From: Lineus longissimus
Taxonomy: Eukaryota; Nemertea; Pilidiophora; Heteronemertea; Lineidae
Assembly (NCBI RefSeq): GCF_910592395.1
Contig: NC_088320.1
Span: 4,094,001-4,158,000 of the forward strand
Reading direction: 5' to 3'
Length of the DNA stretch: 64,000 bases
Of the stretch, positions 38,401 through 48,800 are shown one piece after another. The notes under the pieces were generated by a model that had not been told where the DNA came from, searched no databases, and saw only the letters and a list, made by a program, of their open reading frames with translations. The number at the start of each line of letters is the position of its first letter. The stretch's first letter is position 1. A program made the position numbers and the translations under genes.

Positions 38401-38852
38401 GGTCATCAATTCGGTGCCCCAAGTCGTTGTCATGCGGAAGATATATGATCTACACTTTTATAATAGCATCGGGGCCTGGTCAAAGTCATGGACTATTGGC
38501 AGACACAAAATGTTCAGCCGCTATTAAACCAACCGAAATACCAAATCCTAAATCAGGAGATGTGATTATTGGTGTGATGTTGCCATAAACCTTATGAATT
38601 TCACGGTAGAAAGCTAGTCTACTTGCTGCTGAAATTGGGAATGAATAGTTAATATGGAACTTACATGTACTGAAGCTAAATAAAGTATGGCAACAAATGG
38701 GTGAAGTCATATACAGGGGCTAGGATACACGTAACGGTGTACACAGTACGCAATCGCTACTCAAATCTGTAAGTTTTCCAAAATTGTGTTTCAGACGTGA
38801 CAATGCATTGGAGGATGGGATGGAAAAGCAAAAGTTAGTATACTAGTATATA

Positions 38853-39180
38853 CTGCCCGCTCAGTTGAGTTTTTAAACTCAATATAGTCAACACTGCCAA
38901 GTGGGATTCGAAATAGGCGTGTGATTGTGTCGTTAAGAGATAAAATTTGATAATTCGACCGGAATCTCGGCCCAGCTATACCTTTCCAAAGTTCACTGTC
39001 AGTAGACAAAATTGTGCAGCTTGACATGGGTTGATACTAAAACATCCTCATCATGGTACATTTTGTGAAGGTTCTAGTTTATAATATTATGGAAATGCCA
39101 AGTTCTTTCACTTTTGCAGAACGTACGGCCAACCTTGAACTCATATCGACTAAAAAGACCGCTTAACTGAGCGGGCACTG
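38853..39180. mobile_element. Tc1/mariner-type MITE in the Hox3 intron
   Basis: A 328-bp element with inverted ends. The left end reads CTGCCCGCTCAGTTGAG and the right end, as reverse complement, CAGTGCCCGCTCAGTTAAG. Both ends are flanked by TA (38851-38852 and 39181-39182), the target duplicated by Tc1/mariner transposases, and the right end has the CAGTG terminus typical of Tc1-like elements. The left end lacks the AG of CAGTG, a small deletion. There is no transposase frame, so it is non-autonomous. It ends 195 bp before the candidate microexon. The superfamily assignment rests on the TA target and the terminus only. Confidence 0.75.
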
Positions 39181-39375
39181 TATATACGCGTATACACTGA
39201 CTGTACACTTAATGCCCGAGGTGTGATGCAATTCAACAGTTTACAACTTCGTCGCGATATGTCAAATGATTACTAAGCAATTAAGATTAGAGATTATTAT
39301 ATTTATTAACGGTTGTAATGGCTTCACTAATGAAAACCTGAATGTTCATATTTCCCCCATTTTTTTTCTTTGAAG

Positions 39376-39411
39376 GAGCTGATTCTGATGATCCCAACTA
39401 CAATGGAAAAG
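39376..39411 (+). CDS. Hox3: Candidate Hox3 linker microexon (36 nt, in phase)
   Basis: A long pyrimidine tract (CCCCCATTTTTTTTCTTTG) leads into AAG, then 36 nt, then a good donor (AAAAG/GTAGGC). The length is a multiple of three, and the phase (1 in, 1 out) matches both exon 1 and the homeodomain exon. Splicing it in keeps the frame, meets no stop, and adds 12 residues between EIG and ELTGPP (a completed Gly codon, then ADSDDPNYNGK). The acceptor is AAGGAG, a tandem acceptor; use of the second AG gives 33 nt and 11 residues. The insert is acidic and would lengthen the YPWM-homeodomain linker from 21 to 33 residues. Optional linker microexons are known in Drosophila Ubx. The weak point is A at -3 of the acceptor instead of a pyrimidine. 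Confidence 0.5.
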
Positions 39412-40129
39412 GTAGGCCTGCAAATCCAAACTCAGCATATCTTTGAAATGTCTGGGCCCTTATACGTTAACTGTTTATCGCTTTGCGCCATTAAACCCAC
39501 AGTGCTTTAAGACGCTAGGCTTGTATTAAAGTTAGGCATCCAATTATATGAATTCATTGATATGTCGAATTAAAGAAAATGACTTTGAAGACGATTTGAT
39601 ATTTTCTAATCTAAAGTGGTTTCACCAATATTGGCTATCCTCTCAAGTTTCAGTCCATCATTTTATCAAACACAACTTCACGAAAAATATATCCATTCCG
39701 CCAAATAACCTCCAAGTGACCCGCCTTATCACATTAACATGGCGGCTTCTGTCTTTTCCTTTGATCGCTCAGCTGCAGTGACGTCAACACAAATAATGAA
39801 GTTGATGACATAAAAATCACTGGTTTATCAGCTTTCCATATCGTGCCAGTGTTGGCTTGGTCATCATGTATCTGCCGACAGAGTTACTGGCCGTTACGTC
39901 AGTCTCAAGAGATTTCGTGTGTCAATTTTGACGCCAGTATTCTTTTTTTTGGTGATTTGGAGCGGATGTGCGGAGCGTTTCGAAGCCACTTTGCTACTTT
40001 CATGAGACTTTCAAAAGAGCTCGATTTATATCATTTCTGCTGAACAAACCTGTACGAAAGCAAATATAGGTGGACCAGATGCCATCCTTCATTCGCTTCC
40101 CAGGTGGATATCGCAATAATATGCTTATA

Positions 40130-40270
40130 AGTTCCTCAGTTAAGATCTTATTCAGATTTGTATACATGTAGATGACTGTACAAACTTTATTAGATTATTC
40201 ATGACTGTATAATCTTACAATGATCTATATGTACACTCATGGACATGTATAAAAAAACTGAAAAGTTGTT
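40130..40270 (+). repeat. Diverged AGAATCTT-rich dispersed repeat, copy 4
   Basis: It contains TCAGTTAAGATCTTATTCAG (40136-40155), whose exact reverse complement is at 63652-63671. After this word the two copies stay alignable with gaps (GTATACATGTAGATG.., TTAGATT.., ATCTTACAATGATCT..). This is the best evidence that the AGAATCTT-rich patches are one family. It lies inside the Hox3 intron; the ends are estimates. Confidence 0.55.
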
Positions 40271-41670
40271 AAAATATCTTTATAAGACTATTATCGGATG
40301 GGTAGCTGTCGAATATATAATATTCTTTTATATCGAGATGAAGGAGTAATGAGGGGTCGAAAAGCCTATGGTGTAGTTTGTTCGATTTATCAGACGAAGT
40401 TGATTCGTTTGCATATCTAACGGAATGGTCACTCTGAGGAACAGGAAAGCCGCCTGTAGCTCACGTTTTCGCCGTGATAAAGCCACATTCTTACCCAATG
40501 GGTTAAACTATTAGGGGAGATCAAAGGGCAAAGATCACAGGTCCAGGAAAAGGCTGATTTCCATTAGAATGGCTAGTTTGGTTTAACCTGATTGTTACCC
40601 GTGGTCATTACAAGAAACTTACTCTTCCCTGTCCAAATACACCATTTAAACCATTGTGTTTGACCACAATGGTCAGTTGTGGCCAATGCCCACTACATCG
40701 GTCAAGAAAGACCAAGAAATCTGTAACTGTCAAAGTAATGGACAACAAAGGAGACCGCTACTGTCGTGGCCATTTTGGAAGACGGGGGCCAGATGCAGCA
40801 GAAGTGTGCTGGCCGAGCCGAGTCATTGAGGTGGACACCACCCTGAATTGACTCCAATTGCACATACATTGCACTGTAATGTCGCACAAATGCACACTGG
40901 GGTTCTAGGTAAACTAAGGTGTGGATGTTCTGCATCAAAGTCACCGTCAGTATCATTTAAACTACCTTAAATGCCTTAAATAGTGAGGCATTCGACACTG
41001 ATTAATCGTGCAAGGAAAACCATGATTTCATAAAGGAATATCAGCAAATGAACATCATCTATTTTGAACTAGGGTTGGCCTTATGGCTTGGTGCCCACTT
41101 CTGTCCCAAAGGCTGCTACCCTGGATTCGCTATCTCATCACGGATCGAACTTTGAAATATCCAGGGATTCACTCATAGAAAGATTGACGGGTCCACTGTG
41201 CTGTACTCGAAACATTGCCAATTTTGGTCATATATTTTAGACCAAATGAAATTATGTTATGTTCCACGAGAGCATACAATGTAAAACCATTGTCCGCTAT
41301 GTCCTTTATAGCGTTCACCTGTCGAGAAACTGGACAGCGTCACCATTTCAACGGAAGAATTGAATGGGTTGCAAACTGTTGGGTAAAGCTTCAGTTTTGA
41401 AGAACAAATAATCAACCAATAATACAATGAACACGAAGTGAGCACAGACAGTAGATGGAAATCATGCTCGCACTTGACCTATCAAGTCCGGGTATTCATG
41501 TATCACGGACTAAGTTATCATTACAATAATCTTCTTTGCTTGCAGCCGGCCATGAAGGACGAGACTGATTGGAAGCCAAGCCAGCAATTTCGTGTTTCAA
41601 AAACTTTTGCCCCTCCATCAATTTCGATATTGTCGTGTCAGTATTCTTTTAACATCTAATATTGTTTCAG

Positions 41671-42383
41671 AACTCACCGGCCCTCCGAAACGTTCACGGA
41701 CAGCCTACACCAGCGCTCAACTGGTCGAACTCGAGAAAGAATTCCATTTCAATCGCTACTTGTGTCGACCAAGGAGAATAGAGATGGCCGCCTTACTTAA
41801 TCTCTCGGAACGACAGATAAAAATCTGGTTTCAAAATCGTCGGATGAAATACAAAAAGGACCAAAAACAGAAGAACTTGATGGAAAAAATACACCTTGAA
41901 TCAAAAGGAGGGAAACTCGACCCGGATGATTGTAGTTTGTTGTCTCCGACTTCGGGAAACGAGTCTGAAACTGACTCATCACATACACCAGGTTCTCAGG
42001 ATCCTGGGGACAAGAGTCTCAATAAGTCACCCATAAACTGCCACTCTCAACCACTCACGCCCCCTCCAGGGCAATTCCAACAAATGTTAAACGATGAACG
42101 GCACAATATTTCTCCAATGGACGGCAGCCATCATGGCGTGACGTCAGGTTACGGTCTCTCGCCTTTCACGCCTCCAATGCAGTCAGCAGCGCCTCCTAGC
42201 GACCTAAGTCACGTACCGTGTTCTAGCAATGGCATGAGCATGCAGAATGTACATGGCTACATGCAGCAGAGTATGCATATACCTCTTCAGCATCCACAGG
42301 AAAATAACTATTACATGAACAACTCCGTCTCGTATTCTCAGGGAAGTTACGGTGTGTCGCCTCCTAAATTGACCCACATCTGA
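41671..42383 (+). CDS. Hox3: Hox3, homeodomain and C-terminal exon
   Basis: This is the DNA-binding exon of Hox3. The acceptor TTGTTTCAG (ending 41670) opens a phase-1 exon; with exon 1 the protein is 371 residues, or 383 with the candidate microexon. The homeodomain is residues 140-199 ([12 protein letters not shown].. to ..RMKYKKDQ). It has Arg5, Trp48, Phe49, Gln50, Asn51 and Arg53, the recognition-helix set of Antp-type proteins, together with the group-3 markers [25 protein letters not shown] and KYKKDQK. The rest is Ser/Pro-rich, then Met/Gln/His-rich, with YGLSPFTPP and a terminal [11 protein letters not shown]; vertebrate HOX3 proteins end PKLTHL. No truncation or missing key residue is seen. 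Assignment to Hox3 rather than Hox2 or Hox4 rests on the homeodomain, the ESRQNSK hexapeptide flank and the C-terminus together. Confidence 0.97.
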
Positions 42384-42724
42384 TGACTACACCTACCGGC
42401 ATTTATCTCATGATCATTATTTATTGGAGTAATCAGATACATGTACTTGGCCCTTGAAATGTTTCTGGTTTGGGGTTGGACCTGACTTGACTTGGGTTAA
42501 ATGGAAATTCACTGAAATCAGTCCCTTCTGACCAGTACTTCAAGGGCAAACAACGCGGTCTCAGTTTTCGATGGTGTACATAGTCACTTGTGGAATCATG
42601 GCGGTTTTTCTACTACACATGTATGTAATAATTTTGACCTCACTTTTAGCGTAGCGGTAGAAAAGACGGCAAGATCTTTGAAGTCCGTAAACTGATGTCA
42701 TGTTGGACCCTGCCGACAATCCCA

Positions 42725-42905
42725 CGGGGTTTCTTAAAAGATTCTTGACAGATTTCTGTACTATTTAAACAAGATTCTGGTACGATTCTGGTTGATATCT
42801 TCAGATAGAACTTTAACCAAAATCATATAATGGCCTCGCAATAACTGTATTAGAGAATGTATAAGATCTTGAAACAGAGTTCTATAAGAATCGTAGAGGG
42901 CTTTT
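42725..42905. repeat. Diverged AGAATCTT-rich dispersed repeat, copy 5
   Basis: Repeated AAAGATTCTTGACAG, CAAGATTCTGG, TACGATTCTGG, ATAAGATCTTG and ATAAGAATCG words form a patch like the other copies. It lies in the probable Hox3 3' UTR. No exact word of 15 bp or more shared with the other copies was seen, so membership is tentative. Confidence 0.35.
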
Positions 42906-43170
42906 CATCTTAGGATGCAGGAATAAACGGAGCTCTTGAGGGTTCAATAACAACGCTCGCAAGACCTTGATACCTTCTACTGCTGCAGTAAGAGTGGTGA
43001 CATTCATTTTGTGTCTTATGGGGCGTGTGGACGACGGGGGATTGGTATCTGTGATGGGAAAAGAACGAAGTCGGGTTTCTGTGAAGGGACTTTTTTATTT
43101 CTTCTCAGTGGAAGTTGATCATGTCTCATCTTCATAGATGTCTAGTATATTTTAGGTTTGGGGTGTGGGA

Positions 43171-43185
43171 GGGGGGGGGGGGGGG
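43171..43185 (+). repeat. G15 homopolymer run
   Basis: Fifteen consecutive G residues follow GGGGTGTGGGA. Such a run is prone to length change and sequencing error, and could form a G-quadruplex in DNA or RNA. Confidence 0.9.
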
Positions 43186-45818
43186 TAGATTGCATAATCA
43201 TTTTCGTTCACATCACAACGACATTTGTCTAATGCTCATCTTTGTCAAAATGATACAACTGTCGAATTATGTCATAACCGAAGCGTATTATTTCAATTAT
43301 TGTACATTTCTGCATTATTATTTATGATGCATTGGTTCGCTTTAAACCCACTGCGGTCAGGGTGTTTGAAACAAAGCGTCTCAAATTTGTATCACTTTCA
43401 CGTCACTTGGTCTTGATCTACTGACTTCGGGAGCAAGGTAAATCCTCTTGTAAATAAACTTATGCACTTCTAGGATCAAGCAATACTGTTACAAAAAAGT
43501 CAGGATGTCTAGACCGTGGTTGATGTCTTCGTTGACGAATGGGTGGGATAAAGGATATGACAAAAGAGGGATGATTTCTCGGCTTTTCCTGACATGCCGT
43601 TTGGTCAATCTTGCTCTTCTTATATTTAACTCATGAAGTGAGGTACAAAGCACAGCACAGCCTACTACCCAGGGGATGCTTAGCTAGGCGCTGATCCTTG
43701 AGGATGGTCGATAGTCCATATCCCCTCACGGACGCGTGACCAAAGGTTTTTTTGTTTAGCAAAGAATTAAGTTGACTTACCTAAGCATTGTTGTTATACT
43801 GATGGCCATGATGCAAGGCAAAAAAGTGATCGTGGCATAATATAACGAATTTTCATGAAAAATGAAATAACATTTTCAATTTCCTTTCAACTTAAACCCT
43901 GTTTAACTCTATGGCTTAGTACAATATATTGGTTCTTGATTCCCCGCTAGATGGAGTTTTATAAGCCCCCTTTGGGCGACGATTGGGAACCAATATGATA
44001 TTACAACCCCTTCATGGCTTAATGCAACTTTATGTGAACGTGTTTTTATTTTTCCTATCGTATTTAGGCAGAGTATATATTTGATAAATGAACAGGGTCG
44101 ATGTTATTGGTTTCTTTCACGTGTAAAACGTCAATGTACATTACTTAACTGTATTTGTATCTCGAAATGTATATACAAAAATTCGTTTAATTGATTGATT
44201 AAAACAGGGTTCCGAAATTACAGATGGTTCATTGGCATTCGAGAGAGTAGTAGAGAGGAAAGGAATAAGATTGTAAACAACATGTTTCGACATCATCAAT
44301 TCGTTAGGCGGAGCGGTTGCTCAGTCAGCGTTAGCAGTAAAATTGACGTTTGGTCCTGACGCTGCCATCGTAAATGCTCACTGTAGAAGATATACGCTAG
44401 TTGAGCTACGCTGGCGTTCGTCTCTTACGCTAATCGAGCAACATGACCCAGCTCAGCAACCTGGCGATGGATGCGGTATTCATACTTTTCTTGTGAGCTT
44501 ATAATTACGGTATAATGAGGTAATGCATTGGCCAATGTAAGCTCTGTAGCCGCTGGCCACTTCACACGTCTTTTTTTGAGACCAAGAATCGACACACGTC
44601 ACATTCTCCAGTGCGTACAGGGCTAACATTGACCACTGCGTAACGTTTGGAACAGGGTAAAGGTATATCAAGGTAAATAATATCGTGCAATAAACTAAAA
44701 AGCTGGTACTAAATTATTTCTCCTTTTCCTCCTCGATTGACTCTCGGTGCCAGTGGAGAAACAACGAAAAAACGTTTTACCTAAGACGTGTGCAAGTCAT
44801 TAAAAATACCTTGGAATCGACAGTGATGAAGGGAAAAGCCTGATTTTGGCGGTGTGATAACTCAGAATAGGTTTTATATCTATCAATGCATTGTGTAAGC
44901 TTTGCGAAATGATCGTCACTATTGATTAAACACTATATCAAAGGCTGCTGTGACGACTTGTGCACGTTTTTGGTATTTGTTTTCTACATTTGCGTATACT
45001 TATCTATTAAGTATCTTGCGTAAGAGAATCCGGATTTGTAGGGTAATTTTGAATATGTATTTTTTTGTTTGCGTTTGATCCGTAACATGATTGTAAGATG
45101 TAACTGACACAGTCAATGATGTTTGATTATATATACCTTTAACGAGGGGGGTCGAGCTCCTTTCATTTTAGGCCCTCTGATACTTTGCACATTGCGTTTT
45201 GTAAAATTGAGCGTCAATGCATGAGAATTAATTCATCAACGTGTATTGCAGAAGGACGTGTGTTTCTCACACTTCGTAACATTGTTTTTTCACAATGTTA
45301 AAACTAGATTCCTGTAGCAATATCAATAGAGAGTGATAGAATTTGAGAATTGTCATCCTAAGGCTTCTCTTTTGGTACACGATAGCAAGTGATAAGTTGT
45401 GAGCAGTCGTTTTATTTACACTCGGAAGAAAAAGGGTTCCGACAATGTACTTTCATAACCTACTTTAGTAATCATGGTAATATGGTGAATCAAGGATATT
45501 CCTTAGGATGGTACTATGAACTACCAGGGTAAAAGCTCTAACATTGCAAAACAGCAATACATTTTCTCAAAATATATTTTAGTAATAACGGTAAACGTGT
45601 TAAATTATTTCGTTTGGTGTTCATGTTGTGGGGTATTTTTTAAGAATCTGAGAGCCTGTGGTCTTGGATAAAAATTAAATCGGCGGCAACGGTGTGGACA
45701 TTTATTTCTGAAACCGACTGTCGTGTTCTCTGTGAAAAGTGAAACTCATCATGGCGATTGACTTTCGTTGTTTTTTTCTATAATATTGTTTGAGAGAAGT
45801 GAAGTTTAATTCATTGGA

Positions 45819-45824
45819 AATAAA
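45819..45824 (+). terminator. Hox3: Candidate Hox3 poly(A) signal
   Basis: AATAAA is followed within about 40 nt by GU-rich sequence (TGTTGTCG, TGTGTCTGAG). Of the AATAAA words downstream of the Hox3 stop this has the best context. It would give a 3' UTR of about 3.4 kb. The upstream AATAAA words at 42922 and 43453 remain possible. Confidence 0.4.
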
Positions 45825-45850
45825 TGTTGTCGATAGCTTCTCAAAATGAT

Positions 45851-48800
45851 ACTGTGTCTGAGTTTATTTATGTTTACAATGCAGCAAGGCGAGGAATACT
45901 AGTATCACTATAATAATTCCATCCGTAGGAACAAGCAAACCTTCACTAGCTCAGAAAACCCAGAGCAGCAATTCACCCGTTTCTACAAATAATGAGATTA
46001 CATGATTCGCCAGTATTAAACGAGTTAAACGGTCTTCCAAATATCATGTACGCTAGCTTCATCCATAAAAGATGGTGAACTGATAAACTCATGAGTAAGC
46101 TATCGTCACAGCACTACACTATCTTATGAATAATACTGAAGGACCTCTCCATGGTTGGCAAATTACCCATGAACCCATTAATAATCACTTAATTAAAATT
46201 CAGCAGGCCACGAGATTTTCATTCATATTCATACCCCGTGGACAATGGGCTGCATATCGCATGAATTACATAATAGGGGTCCAGGCGATGGCGCCCTCTG
46301 ATCGGTGACGGTGTACATCATAGGCTGGCCCAGTACCGAATTGAGTCATATATTTCATTGACTTTGCGCCCGTTGTATGACTGGCAAACATGTATCAGCA
46401 TGGTCAAGGGAGAAGGGCTCCATTCAAAGATTTGTTGAGTTGACATGGCAGACACCTGATGTACCGGAGTGCATGTGCATGTTTTACTTTGAGGAAGACA
46501 GTGGCTATGAAAGTCCCCTCTCGCCCCTCACACACTCACGTTTTCAAAACTTAACCCAATTATCCAGAGAGTTAAGCAGCTATATATGATTGCACAATAG
46601 AATATGTTGTTAGATCGGACGTCATAAACTGGGTCTTAGATTCCTGTCTCACCGGCAGAGGACTGATGTATCCAAAGACCGAAAGACTGCTGCACTATTC
46701 TTGCGACACACTGTGTACGCCAGCTTTAATGTGATGAAGCCAGTCTCCTGATAGATATAACTAAACTAGTAAAGGGTTAAACCATTTACCGCACCGCAGC
46801 GAAAACAAACTAGAATTAAATGGTCAATTTGTCACGAGAGATCGACAACACCAATGATGAACTCTTTTAATACAAGCAAACCAGTTTGTCCTTGGAAAAG
46901 ACTTGATTAAGGGGTTTGATTAATTTGGCAATTTATTAGAAGATGAGTCATAAAGACACGTCTAATTGTTGAAACTGAACATCTTTGCAGTTCCTTTGCC
47001 ACTGCTTCTCGCCGATTGTGTTGTCGTATTTGCATCATTATGCAGACCGTTTACGAAACTGTCCTGTAACCAGAGCATAGCAGGAATGATTGAAAATCAT
47101 ATACGTTTCAAGGAATTCTAATCAGAGAATGGCAGCGGTCTTGTAAGCACTTAATGTGAAAATATGAAATATGTGCATGGCAATATTTCTTGTTTAACAT
47201 GGCAGAAGGAAACTGGTCGCCTGAGAGGTTGAAATGCATTAGTTGTCTAAAATCTCATTCGGTTTTTCAAATGGTTTTTATAAAGACAAAGTCACAACCA
47301 GAAAAGGGGAATAGGTGATCAATCCCAGCTCGTTTCAAGTAAATGTAGCTGATAGCTGGGGATATCGCTCATATACTCTACTTCCACCGACCTAAGATCG
47401 GTTCTGAGTATTTGATTTAGGCTAAATCATTTTGAATATGGGCGTTTTGGTGCCATTCAGCACGTTCAATGGATAAACGATAGGTTGCCGGCAACAAATT
47501 GTCTGATGGTCGTGACATCGGGTTCCGGCTGGGTTCGTTATTTCGATTTCCTACTACGAATCAATCAGTCAGTCTTAGATAGGTGAAACTAGAGCAGAGT
47601 TGGTCTACCAGTCGCCTCATCGGTCAATATGGACACCATGCTCATTTTGATTCCGAGCATGAACCTGGACAATATCCCGGTCAATAACGTGATCGCTTTG
47701 TCCAGAAGAAGAAATCATTTCACGGGAACATCGCGTAGCTACGAGATGAAATTAACTCACCAACAAGCAAACTGACAGAGCGATGATATTGGCTACTTTT
47801 TCCGTTACATGTCAATGTCCGAAGAAAAACTCCATCTGAGAGATGTACTCATTTATCATATTGAACAGGGAGGCCATGTCACGGGAATTCCTCGGCTTCC
47901 TTTGAAGTAGGGGTTTCTTTGCGGATGACTAGGTGGCAGTACTGGTCCTACTGGCAAAACGACCATAAACCCCAATTTCGCATACGGACCGGAATTGGAC
48001 CATGCACAACAAGAAGCATTTCGTTGGGCACAAGTTGCCCCATGAGGTTGAAATAACTCGTTCAATCTGTTGGTTGTAGGATTACTTTGCAAAGTATCAT
48101 GAGAACCGAACTCGATCATCTCAGTGTAGAAAAATATGGCAATCATTCGTTTACCTTATTGGCTAGTTCTTTGTTTTGGTGGACTGCCACTTGCCTGATG
48201 AAACCTGTCTGGATGGTACAAATCTGAATGCTACAAAATGTTCTTGAATAAACCATAAACTAAGTGCAAAGCAATGAAAAACAACTCAGGAAATACGACA
48301 TCAGTCATCAGTATTCAAAAGGCGGAAGCGAGTTCAATCGCATCTTCTGGTTCCTTCATAGGGGGTCCGATACTACATGAATTGTATTAACTTCCTCTGT
48401 AACTACACAAATTGTATAGCTTCCTATCTATGCTGCGAGTAAAAACTCCCCATAGGAAAAAGTGATTTGCTAATGACCTACGGAAGAAGCGAGGAAGTCA
48501 TTAGGACAAGTGTGATCGGGCTGATGGCCCGTGCTAATAGAGCCTCTTCCCTTTCTTCCCCGGGAAAATATCTGGCGATAAAAAAATCTCCGTTCACCTG
48601 GTGCCTACAAGAGTGATTCTCTTCCTCAGGGTTGATTAATCTGTCTTGATGATTAATTGTGTCGCATTTGTCCTTTTCTAGGAACATTCGCTCGGCAAAC
48701 GTAATATCTGGTTCTTGCCATCGCGATAACAGATTTCTAAAGGGTTTTTCCGGCTTTTTTTGAAGAGCAGTATGTCCGTATGTCTGTGGGAAAACCGCTC

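Larger units (their letters stand above)
35445..41670 (+). other. Hox3: Hox3 intron
   Basis: This is a ~6.2-kb phase-1 intron at the usual Hox position, between the hexapeptide and the homeodomain. It starts GTAAGA and ends ATTGTTTCAG. It contains a Tc1/mariner-type MITE (38853-39180), a candidate 36-nt microexon (39376-39411), a diverged repeat copy (about 40130-40270) and a strong but frame-breaking upstream acceptor (CTTCTTTGCTTGCAG, ending 41545). TGATTAAT-type PBX/HOX consensus sites occur at 35968-35975 (complement strand) and 40999-41006. Such sites in a Hox intron would suit auto- or cross-regulation, but this is inference from the motif only. Confidence 0.9.
42384..45850 (+). other. 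Hox3: Probable long Hox3 3' UTR
   Basis: No open frame of interest follows the TGA for several kilobases. AATAAA signals occur at 42922-42927 and 43453-43458 with poor downstream context. The one at 45819-45824 is followed by TGTTGTCG and then TGTGTCTGAG, a GU-rich pattern expected of a working poly(A) site. Pumilio-type words (TGTACATA at 42575-42582, TGTATATA at 44168-44175) lie in between. The extent is an inference; the mRNA may end at an earlier signal. The interval also holds a diverged repeat patch and a G15 run. Confidence 0.4.

Noticed and set aside
41552-41659. ATG frame [13 protein letters not shown].. just upstream of the homeodomain exon
   Set aside because: It is not in frame with the homeodomain and stops at 41659, inside the intron; at most it is part of the alternative-acceptor product described under findings.
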